Source: an uncultured Roseburia sp. (lineage in GTDB: Bacteria; Bacillota; Clostridia; Lachnospirales; Lachnospiraceae). Taken from it: a stretch of DNA of 8,507 nt. The DNA is taken from the NCBI GenBank assembly GCA_947564765.1, contig CANODN010000072.1, positions 1 through 8,507 of the forward strand, written 5' to 3'. The notes beneath the pieces were generated by a model. That model did no database searches, was not told where the DNA came from, and saw only the letters and a program-made list of their open reading frames with translations. Below, piece after piece: positions 1-6,110 of this stretch (the first letter of the stretch is position 1; every line of letters starts with the position of its first letter). A program made the position numbers and the translations under genes.

Positions 1-100
1 GATAAAAGATAGAGCCGAGTTTTACGGCTGCAAATAAAAATACGGCAAGTGCAGCAAGAAAAATAAGGGTAAATACAGGGTTCTTTTTTCTTCCTTTCAC
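1..100 (-). CDS. N-terminus of a membrane-anchored protein, possibly class B sortase (partial, runs off window)
   Basis: On the minus strand a GTG start (98-100) is preceded by GGGAGG (108-113) with 7 nt spacing, a strong ribosome binding site. The 33 visible residues begin MKGRKKNPVF, a basic N-terminus. A hydrophobic stretch of about 20 residues follows (TLIFLAALAVFLFAAV, then KLGSIFY). This is a signal anchor or uncleaved signal peptide, so the protein is probably membrane-attached and faces outward. The residues after the hydrophobic stretch resemble from memory the N-terminal anchor of clostridial class B sortases, but no catalytic region is in view, so that name is a weak inference. The gene is transcribed away from the GGDEF operon by a strong sigma-A promoter at 166-194. 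Confidence 0.6.
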   Translation of the reverse strand, partial: MKGRKKNPVFTLIFLAALAVFLFAAVKLGSIFY

Positions 101-165
101 AGTAAAACCTCCCGGTAACAAATAGGATTGCGGTGAGAGAATAACCGCTTGCTTTGCGAACAATT

Positions 166-194
166 ATTATACCTTTTTTCAGAGATGAATGCAA
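166..194 (-). promoter_or_regulatory. sigma-A promoter for the leftward gene
   Basis: Read on the minus strand there is TTGCAT (189-194), a 17-nt spacer and a perfect TATAAT (166-171). The spacing is ideal for housekeeping sigma factor. The start would fall near 159, giving a leader of about 60 nt before the GTG at 100. The -35 box lies 5 bp from the -35 box of the divergent rightward promoter. Confidence 0.8.
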
Positions 195-199
195 TCTCC

Positions 200-228
200 T
201 TGCAAGTTTTTTTAATAATTGGTATGAT
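200..228 (+). promoter_or_regulatory. sigma-A promoter for the GGDEF-PRTase operon
   Basis: TTGCAA (200-205), a 17-nt spacer and TATGAT (223-228) form a good sigma-A promoter. Transcription would start near 235, leaving a leader of about 70 nt before the GGDEF start at 307. Together with the leftward promoter it makes a dyad TGCAA-N5-TTGCA (190-204) that covers both -35 boxes. Confidence 0.75.
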
Positions 229-245
229 AAAAGGTAACAATTCAG

Positions 246-268
246 TTTGTCAGGCGTGTTGTGACAAA
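246..268. repeat. perfect 7-bp inverted repeat in the operon leader
   Basis: TTTGTCA (246-252) and TGACAAA (262-268) are perfect inverted copies separated by 9 nt. The element lies about 12-34 nt downstream of the predicted transcription start and about 40 nt before the GGDEF gene. It could be an operator for a dimeric repressor that blocks early elongation, or a weak AT-rich hairpin in the leader RNA. No run of T follows, so it is not an intrinsic terminator. Confidence 0.4.
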
Positions 269-306
269 AAGCGTCAATTCTTTATAACTATGGAATGGAG
301 ATTTAT

Positions 307-1401
307 ATGAGAGATATTTGGGAATATATTTCTGCAAGGGCAAATTATGCATTGTCGAAAAGACAGGTAATATCATTGATTATGCTGGTACTGCTGGTTT
401 TTCATATCGGTCTGCTGGGCTTTTTTATCTATTTTGGCATTACGCCAATGGTAGTTATGGATTCCGTAAGCATTCTGTTGTATATTGCCTGCTATATTCA
501 GACGAAACGGGGAAAAGGGCTGCTTTTGGCGTTTAATCTCTGCTATGCGGAGATTATGATACATGCCGTAGTTTCCGTGCTGCTTCTTGGCGTAGACAGC
601 GGCTTTACCTTATATATTATTGCAATGCTGCCCTTGGGATATTTTGCCTCCTATAATTTTAAGCTGGAGGGCAAAACCGTAAATCCGATGTTTTATGTTA
701 TTTTTTCCATGCTGGCATTCTTTTTTGCACGGATTACCAGCAGCTACATTGAACCGATGTATTCCTACGGCAATAAAATGGTAGACCGCACCATTTATAT
801 GGTCAATTACTTTATTGCAGTTGTGGCAATCATCGTGTTTTTCAGTACACTGCTCAATCAGATCCGCTATCTGGAGAACCTGCACCGAAGCCAGACGAAG
901 AAGCTGGAGCAGCTGTCGAAAACAGATACGCTGACGGGCCTTGCAAACCGCAGAAGCATAGAAGAACAGTATGCACAGTCAGAAGCAATTCAGGAAGAGT
1001 ACGCCTTGATTTTAGGGGATATTGATGATTTTAAGAAAGTGAACGATACCTACGGGCATGATGTGGGAGATTTGGTTTTAAAAGCAGTTGCGGATGTGTT
1101 CAAAAAGGCTGTGCGTGGGGAAGATACGGTTTGCCGCTGGGGCGGCGAAGAGATTTTGATCTTTCTGCCGGGATGTCCGCTGCATAATGCGCAGTACCGT
1201 GCGCATCAGATTCTTCAGAATATCAGCAGCATCCATTTTGAGGCGGCCGAGTATCCGGCATTTCATGTTACCATGACGTTAGGCGTGGCGGTTTCCACAG
1301 AAGCGGAGAGTTTTATGGAAACGGTAAAAAAGGCAGACGACCGGCTTTATTTTGGAAAACGAAACGGAAAGAATCAGGTTGTTTGGGAACAGGTGGAGTG
1401 A
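307..1401 (+). CDS. membrane-bound diguanylate cyclase (6 TM + GGDEF)
   Basis: Makes cyclic di-GMP from two GTP. The N-terminal half (about residues 20-185) holds roughly six hydrophobic segments, an integral-membrane sensor of unrecognised type; a short linker leads to a cytoplasmic GGDEF domain (about 204-364). Key motifs are intact: DTLTGLANRR at the domain start, the metal/substrate region GDIDDFKKVNDTYGH, and the active-site loop GGEEI (279-283). An inhibitory I-site RGED (R270, D273) sits at canonical spacing before the loop, so product feedback is expected. The fifth loop residue is Ile instead of the common Phe, a mild deviation. I chose ATG 307, not ATG 295, because TGGAG at 296-300 lies 6 nt upstream of it. 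It is first in an operon: its stop is 2 nt before the next start, which ties c-di-GMP synthesis to the PRTase genes. Confidence 0.9.
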   Translation: MRDIWEYISARANYALSKRQVISLIMLVLLVFHIGLLGFFIYFGITPMVVMDSVSILLYIACYIQTKRGKGLLLAFNLCYAEIMIHAVVSVLLLGVDSGFTLYIIAMLPLGYFASYNFKLEGKTVNPMFYVIFSMLAFFFARITSSYIEPMYSYGNKMVDRTIYMVNYFIAVVAIIVFFSTLLNQIRYLENLHRSQTKKLEQLSKTDTLTGLANRRSIEEQYAQSEAIQEEYALILGDIDDFKKVNDTYGHDVGDLVLKAVADVFKKAVRGEDTVCRWGGEEILIFLPGCPLHNAQYRAHQILQNISSIHFEAAEYPAFHVTMTLGVAVSTEAESFMETVKKADDRLYFGKRNGKNQVVWEQVE

Positions 1402-1403
1402 GT

Positions 1404-2507
1404 ATGTATACGCAGGAGCAATTAGTCGGGATTGCAAAACGGGAAAATAACAGCAAAAGGACGTATCTGGTCGTAAATAAAGAACAGGGAAAGCATATCC
1501 CGGTTTCCCCGAAGAAGGCGTTTGCCATGTTTGACGCTCTTGCCGAAAAGCTGCAGGGGGCATATGAGGGAGAATCTTTGCTTCTGGTAGGATTTGCGGA
1601 AACGGCAACCGCCATTGGAGCGCGTCTTTCCATACGTCTGCATACCGGTTATATACAGACGACGAGAGAGCAGATCGATGGGGTATCGTATCTGTTTTTT
1701 TCGGAAGCCCACAGTCATGCCACAGAGCAGAAGCTGGTCAGAGAGGATATCCGGGCCGTTTTGGACCGGATTGACCGGATTGTATTTGTGGAAGACGAGG
1801 TGACGACAGGCAATACGATTTTAAATATTATTCATATTCTGGAAGAAACATATCCGAAGAATCTGCGTTTTTCTGTTGCTTCTCTGCTAAACGGAATGGA
1901 CGAGGCGGCGCAGAAGCGTTATGCAGACAAACAGATTTCGCTTCATTATCTTGTAAAAACCAGCCACGGGCAGTATGCCAAAACAGCAGAAAGCTATACG
2001 GGAAACGGAAACTATATCATGCCTGATACAACGGAGACAAAGACGCCTTTGATTTGTGTATCTTCCTATATAAATGCCAGAAGATATACGACGGGAGATC
2101 TCTATGCGCAGGCCTGTCACCGATTATGGGATCAGATGAAAGAAGAGATTTCATGGCAGGGCAGAGAGAATATTCTGGTACTGGGAACGGAAGAGTGTAT
2201 GTATCCGGCGTTGTTTGCAGGCGAACGTTTAGAGCAATGCGGCAATTTTGTCCGGTGTCATGCTACAACGAGAAGTCCCATTATCGTCAGCAAGGAAGAA
2301 CAGTATCCGCTGCATGAGCGGTTTGAGCTGATCAGTTTGTATGAGGAAAATAGAAAAACCTTTTTGTATGATCTAAAACAATATGACAGGGTATGGATTG
2401 TTACCGATGCAGAGGATTTGTGTGAAAAAGGCGTAGATACATTGGTGAACGCCCTTAAATCCTGCGGCAATCGGGAAATACGATTATTCAGGTGGTGTCA
2501 GTTATGA
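1404..2507 (+). CDS. phosphoribosyltransferase with C-terminal TRSP domain (Ter-associated biosynthetic module)
   Basis: A type I PRTase fold is shown by the PRPP-binding motif VEDEVTTGNT at about residues 129-138, following a hydrophobic strand (RIVFV). Upstream, GFAETATAIG (about residues 63-72) matches the conserved region of the PRTase_2 family. The C-terminal half carries the tetrapeptide T-R-S-P (residues 289-292, within CHATTRSPI) that names the TRSP domain. PRTase plus TRSP is the architecture found in biosynthetic modules next to tellurium-resistance stress operons, where it is proposed to transfer ribose-5-phosphate while making a nucleoside-like product. The substrate is unknown and no experimental role is claimed. 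Start: ATG 1404 has AGGTGGAG (1391-1398) 5 nt upstream and gives 367 aa. The ribosome binding site lies inside the end of the GGDEF gene, and the stop overlaps the next start by 4 bp (ATGA), so translation is probably coupled on both sides. Confidence 0.85.
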   Translation: MYTQEQLVGIAKRENNSKRTYLVVNKEQGKHIPVSPKKAFAMFDALAEKLQGAYEGESLLLVGFAETATAIGARLSIRLHTGYIQTTREQIDGVSYLFFSEAHSHATEQKLVREDIRAVLDRIDRIVFVEDEVTTGNTILNIIHILEETYPKNLRFSVASLLNGMDEAAQKRYADKQISLHYLVKTSHGQYAKTAESYTGNGNYIMPDTTETKTPLICVSSYINARRYTTGDLYAQACHRLWDQMKEEISWQGRENILVLGTEECMYPALFAGERLEQCGNFVRCHATTRSPIIVSKEEQYPLHERFELISLYEENRKTFLYDLKQYDRVWIVTDAEDLCEKGVDTLVNALKSCGNREIRLFRWCQL

Positions 2508-3553
2508 AAAGCTCTTACAAAAAAGAAGACGTATGTCTTTTGCTAAAGGATATTACGGGATTGGTTGAACCCCTTCCCACAGAGGAGAGGGAGAAACAGA
2601 TTCAGTCAGGCAGACATTATTCCGAAATGCTTCCCCTTGAATATGTGCCAAGCGCCGGATATATGGAAGCATATGAAGAAGCGCTGAAGAATTATGCAGG
2701 GCTTACGGCTTTGGCAGTGGGAAGACTTTCTGACCGGATTATGGAAAAACGGGGAGAAGATACGGTACTTGTTTCCCTGGCAAGGGCGGGTACGCCGATT
2801 GGAATTTTAATAAAGCATTACATTTGGAACAAATATCATGTTTCCCTGCCCCATTATTCGATTTCTATTATCCGGGGCAGGGGAATTGATGATTGTGCCA
2901 TGCAGTATCTTTTAAAGCGTTATCAGCCGGGACAGCTTTTATTTGTAGACGGATGGATTGGAAAAGGAGCGATTTTAAACGAACTGAAAAGAGATATGGC
3001 CGCATATCCGGGCGTATCATCAGATATTGCAGTTCTTTCAGATCCGGCGAATATGACGCAGCTGTGCGGAACCCGCGAAGACATCCTGATTCCAAGCTCC
3101 TGCTTAAATTCCACTGTTTCCGGATTGGTCAGCAGGACATTTTATCGAAAGGACATCATCGGAGCAGAGGATTTCCATGGAGCCGTTTATTACGGAGAAC
3201 TTGCGGATTCAGATTTATCCTATGCATTTATAGAGGCAATCGAAAGGGAATTTTCTATGGAGAATCCCATAGAAGAAAAGACGCTTGGCGGACTTGGCAT
3301 AGAAGAGGCAGAAGCGCTTGCGGAAACGTTCGGGGTTTCGGATATTAATTTTATTAAACCCGGAATCGGGGAAACCACCAGGGTTTTGCTTCGGCGCGTA
3401 CCCTGGAAGGTTTTGATCGATGAAAAGCATAGGAAAGATCCGGCCCTTGCCCATATTATAAAACTGGCGGAGGAGAAAAAGGTTCCTGTTGAGCCGTATC
3501 CGCTGAAGCATTATAAGGCCTGCGGGATTATAAAGAAGCTGGCGGATGCGTAG
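2504..3553 (+). CDS. PRTase-like/StiP-family protein with C-terminal PELOTA RNA-binding domain
   Basis: A 349-aa protein of the family named PRTase_1 in the Ter literature; databases often label it 'cysteine protease StiP'. Visible motifs are SLARAGTPIG (R94 to about G100), SIIRGRGID, and the loop FVDGWIGKG (147-155), which sits where PRTases have their PRPP loop but is divergent. The last 100 or so residues, with VLLRRVPWKVLID, LAHIIKLAEE and YPLKHYKACGIIKKL, match the L7Ae-like PELOTA domain that typically ends this family and is predicted to bind RNA. The likely role is a second base- or ribose-transfer step, or release and recognition of the product. Protease and PRTase names conflict across resources and the sequence alone does not settle it. 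ATG 2504 is preferred over GTG 2492: AGGTGG (2490-2495) is 8 nt upstream and the ATGA overlap couples it to the PRTase-TRSP gene. Its 3' end overlaps the convergent lyase gene by 26 bp. Confidence 0.82.
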   Translation: MKSSYKKEDVCLLLKDITGLVEPLPTEEREKQIQSGRHYSEMLPLEYVPSAGYMEAYEEALKNYAGLTALAVGRLSDRIMEKRGEDTVLVSLARAGTPIGILIKHYIWNKYHVSLPHYSISIIRGRGIDDCAMQYLLKRYQPGQLLFVDGWIGKGAILNELKRDMAAYPGVSSDIAVLSDPANMTQLCGTREDILIPSSCLNSTVSGLVSRTFYRKDIIGAEDFHGAVYYGELADSDLSYAFIEAIEREFSMENPIEEKTLGGLGIEEAEALAETFGVSDINFIKPGIGETTRVLLRRVPWKVLIDEKHRKDPALAHIIKLAEEKKVPVEPYPLKHYKACGIIKKLADA

Positions 3554-4514
3554 GCTGGCGGACACCGTATGCTTCGGCTAAATACATGATTTTTTCTGCC
3601 CAGTTTGCATGGGTTTTATATTCATTCATGCGCTGCTGATCCGAACTTGCAGCGACAAAAGAGGAATTCGTTTCATCCCAGTTTAAAATAGCTTTCGCAT
3701 CCTTAAAATCCTCGGAACTGACGGCATAAGCTTCGTTGACAAGGGGAATCTGATTGGGATGAATCACTGTCTTTCCAATAAAGCCGCAAAGCCTGTCATC
3801 GGCAAGCTCCCGGCGCAGGCCGTCATCCCAGCCTTCCTTATTATAATATTCCCAAACCGGACCGGAAACGACATAATCCATTCCGAATACGGTAATAATA
3901 TCCGAAAAAATGTTTGCAACCGGCGCAATGCCGTGAATCGATTCACGATTGTTCCGCCGGAAGCCAAAGGCATGACACAAATCATTGCCGCCGACACGGA
4001 TATTTAAGACAAGCTTTTCAACCGGTTTTAATTTTTCTTTTATTTCATACAGCACATCTGCCCGTTTGTTTAAATCGATAATCGCGGGACTTTCCATAAT
4101 CGGCATAATATAACAGGTTTGTTCAAAATCACAATGGATATCAGAGACAGCTTGAATATATGCGTCTGCATTCTGCAGATCGAATTTCGGCAGAATAAAA
4201 CCGGACAGGATGCCGGTGCTTTCCTTCAGACGGTTTAAAAGGTCTCTCATTTGCCCAGGCCGGCGTACCCGGATGAAAATTTTGGGCATAAAAAAAGAAG
4301 CAGACAGCGATGCAGTATACAGCTGCCGAAGGGAATGGATTAAGATCTCTTCTGCCTGGGCAAGAAAGCGGTCATTGATGGTGTCCTCTAAGCACAGAGC
4401 CAGAGAGTATTTTTGACCGAATCGTTCCTGTATAATGGAATCAGCGATATGAGTATGATTGGCCGGGCAGTACAATAACGGTCCGACGCTGTAATAAAGT
4501 GTGGAATTTTTCAT
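3528..4514 (-). CDS. HpcH/HpaI aldolase - CitE-like C-C bond lyase (TIM barrel)
   Basis: A 328-aa protein of the citrate lyase beta/HpcH superfamily, which cleaves or forms C-C bonds next to a metal-bound carboxylate. Motifs in order: LLYCPANH (14-20), the acidic pair ED (43-44), FIRVRRPGQM (R82, R84) as likely substrate-binding arginines, GFILPKFD, MPIMESPAI with Glu141, and NIRVGGNDL with Asp178. Glu141 and Asp178 are candidate Mg2+ ligands. GKTVIHPNQI (248-257) is the family's C-terminal signature. This type (C-C_Bond_Lyase) recurs in the Ter biosynthetic module beside the two PRTases, so it probably builds or trims the acyl part of the same product; the substrate is unknown. ATG 4514 is chosen over the upstream in-frame start because AAAGGAG (minus strand, GGAG at 4524-4527) lies 9 nt before it. 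It is encoded opposite to the other module genes, convergent with the PRTase operon and divergent from the YceG operon. Confidence 0.85.
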   Translation of the reverse strand: MKNSTLYYSVGPLLYCPANHTHIADSIIQERFGQKYSLALCLEDTINDRFLAQAEEILIHSLRQLYTASLSASFFMPKIFIRVRRPGQMRDLLNRLKESTGILSGFILPKFDLQNADAYIQAVSDIHCDFEQTCYIMPIMESPAIIDLNKRADVLYEIKEKLKPVEKLVLNIRVGGNDLCHAFGFRRNNRESIHGIAPVANIFSDIITVFGMDYVVSGPVWEYYNKEGWDDGLRRELADDRLCGFIGKTVIHPNQIPLVNEAYAVSSEDFKDAKAILNWDETNSSFVAASSDQQRMNEYKTHANWAEKIMYLAEAYGVRQPTHPPASL

Positions 4515-4558
4515 ACTGTAAAACTCCTTTGTATAAAATTCTGTCTGGACTATTATTA

Positions 4559-4567
4559 AATATAGCA
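4559..4567 (-). promoter_or_regulatory. candidate extended -10 promoter for the lyase gene
   Basis: On the minus strand TGCTATATT (TG at 4566-4567, TATATT at 4559-4564) fits an extended -10 element. No good -35 is seen at 17 nt (TACCAA). A start near 4552 would give a leader of about 38 nt before ATG 4514. The call rests on the -10 element and its position only. Confidence 0.4.
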
Positions 4568-4605
4568 TAAGAAATGAATAATTGGTAGATAAAAAAAGGG
4601 AAGTG

Positions 4606-4614
4606 TGGTAAAAT
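4606..4614 (+). promoter_or_regulatory. candidate extended -10 promoter for the YceG-protease operon
   Basis: TGGTAAAAT (TG at 4606-4607, TAAAAT at 4609-4614) resembles an extended -10 element. TTGGTA at 4582-4587 is a -35-like hexamer, but its spacer to the -10 is 21 nt, too long for normal use. Initiation near 4621 gives a leader of about 40 nt to ATG 4661. It would leave only about 13 nt and no ribosome binding site for the alternative ATG at 4634. Confidence 0.4.
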
Positions 4615-4660
4615 TTACTTCGAAGATTTTATTATGGAGGGAAAAGGAGCTGAGGTTCTG

Positions 4661-6085
4661 ATGGAAAATCTCATGCGTTTCAGGCATAATGCGATGGAAG
4701 TTACTTCCCTTTCCGCTTTTGAAGGAATTCGGGGAGGAATGAATCAGAACTGTAAAGATGTATATTTTGTCCGTTTGCTGGGAGTCGATGATCTGCTTAT
4801 TTCCGACGTGGAAAAGATGGACAAAGACATGAAAGAGCGCATGAACAGCGGTCATGTGATTTATCGAAGAATGTTAAAACTGCCATTAGGCTGCAGTCCG
4901 GATGAGATTATAGAGTACGAGGGATTTTATCGTACGTGGCTGGAACGGAATAAGGAATATGTATCAACAAAGGTTCTGGCAGATGACATGGAATATGCGG
5001 CACTGCTTGGCAGCGGACTGAAACGTGTTTTAGATATATATGCTGAATCAAAGACAGTAAGCGTCTCAATGGAAAAAAATTTCATTATTAAGATGCTGTA
5101 CTGGCATGATTTTCTGTTGAAGGATTTGATAAAACAGTGGAATCCCAAACAGTCAGTGAAGATTGTTTTATCGAATATAGAAAAAAAGCAGGAGTATCTG
5201 TTTGCGTGTCTTTTGACCTGTTTAGGATGCGATATCCTTTTGCTGCAAAGCGAAAGGGACATTTCCAAAGAGGAAGAGGCCTTGGGTTTGTCTCAGAAAG
5301 TGATTCGCGGCAGTTTTGCAAAAATAAATTTTCCCGATCCGGAAAAGAAATCTGTTTCAGAAAAAAATCCGGCATCTGCACCGAATCCTGTATCCATCGC
5401 CCGACCTGTAAAAGCGAAGAAGCCGGCATCGACGATAAGATCAGAGGCAGCAGGAGAAGCCGTATCCATCGCCCGGCCTGTAAAAGCAAAGAGGCCATCA
5501 TCCGAAAAAGAGCAGGAGAAGAGCTTTGAACAGCTGGCGCTGCTTGCTTCTTCCGTAGTTATGATCGGTATTCATGACAGAAAGGGAGATATGATCGGTA
5601 CAGGCTCCGGCATCATGATCGGCAGAGACGGTTATATATTGACCAACAACCATGTGGCAAGCGGCGGAAGTTTTTATTCCGTTCGGATCGAAGAGGATGA
5701 AACCGTTTATTCCACTGATGAGCTGATCAAATACCATCCGGTTCTGGATCTTGCGGTGCTGCGGATTGAACGGAGGTTAACTCCTCTTCCGATTTACAGC
5801 GGCAAAAAGAATCTGGTCCGGGGACAAAAGGTAGTAGCCATCGGCAGTCCACTGGGATTGTTTAATTCTGTGTCGGACGGAATCATTTCCGGTTTCCGCA
5901 AAATTGACGGTGTGGATATGATCCAGTTTACGGCTCCAACATCTCACGGCAGCTCCGGGGGAGCGCTTTTGAATATGTACGGAGAAGTAATCGGAATCAG
6001 CACGGCAGGCTTTGACAATGCCCAGAATATTAATCTGGCAGTGGGGTATGAGAGTATACATCCATTTATCAAAGGATTTACATAA
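4661..6085 (+). CDS. YceG-type unit fused to a trypsin-like (HtrA-like) serine protease
   Basis: A 474-aa two-part protein. Residues 30-200 resemble one repeat unit of the downstream YceG-like protein: both have a V-Y-F-x-R opening (YFVRLLG 35-41), a central WL/YW helical region, and a closing LxxLGCDILLLQ strand. A charged, Pro/Ala-rich linker (about 225-290) with a repeated VSIARPVKAK motif leads to a trypsin-fold protease (about 290-474). The catalytic triad is clear: His331 in NNHV, Asp363 in LDLAVL, Ser432 in HGSSGGALL. GSGIMIGRDGYILTNNHV is the typical HtrA strand before the histidine. There is no PDZ domain, signal peptide or TM segment, so the protease is probably cytoplasmic. I infer that the unit tethers it to the YceG-like partner encoded 25 nt downstream. 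ATG 4661 is preferred, with GAGG 4652-4655 and AAGGAG 4644-4649 just upstream; ATG 4634 would add nine residues without an RBS. Confidence 0.8.
   Translation: MENLMRFRHNAMEVTSLSAFEGIRGGMNQNCKDVYFVRLLGVDDLLISDVEKMDKDMKERMNSGHVIYRRMLKLPLGCSPDEIIEYEGFYRTWLERNKEYVSTKVLADDMEYAALLGSGLKRVLDIYAESKTVSVSMEKNFIIKMLYWHDFLLKDLIKQWNPKQSVKIVLSNIEKKQEYLFACLLTCLGCDILLLQSERDISKEEEALGLSQKVIRGSFAKINFPDPEKKSVSEKNPASAPNPVSIARPVKAKKPASTIRSEAAGEAVSIARPVKAKRPSSEKEQEKSFEQLALLASSVVMIGIHDRKGDMIGTGSGIMIGRDGYILTNNHVASGGSFYSVRIEEDETVYSTDELIKYHPVLDLAVLRIERRLTPLPIYSGKKNLVRGQKVVAIGSPLGLFNSVSDGIISGFRKIDGVDMIQFTAPTSHGSSGGALLNMYGEVIGISTAGFDNAQNINLAVGYESIHPFIKGFT
5390..5502 (+). repeat. two imperfect 41-bp direct repeats in the interdomain linker
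   Basis: Copies at 5390-5430 and 5462-5502 match at 36 of 41 positions by hand alignment and are 72 bp (24 codons) apart. Each encodes VSIARPVKAK(K/R)P(A/S)S. The in-frame spacing points to a tandem duplication that lengthened the flexible, basic linker between the YceG-type unit and the protease. Confidence 0.8.
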
Positions 6086-6110
6086 ATGAAATAAAGGGAA
6101 ATATAAGCAT

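Noticed and set aside
130..148. GCGGT-N9-ACCGC stem-loop in the leader of the leftward gene
   Set aside because: Only 5 bp with a 9-nt loop and no T run; too weak to call a terminator or riboswitch.
2893..3348. A 151-residue open frame in the PRTase/StiP-PELOTA gene
   Set aside because: Composition (many Arg, Cys, Ser) is typical of an out-of-frame shadow, and the real frame holds conserved motifs throughout.
4582..4614. Full sigma-A promoter TTGGTA...TAAAAT before the YceG operon
   Set aside because: The spacer is 21 nt, outside the normal range, so only the extended -10 element is reported.
5137..5529. A 130-residue plus-strand open frame inside the protease-fusion gene
   Set aside because: It lies in another frame of a gene with clear domain evidence, is rich in Arg/Cys/Ser with no recognisable motif, and has no good RBS.
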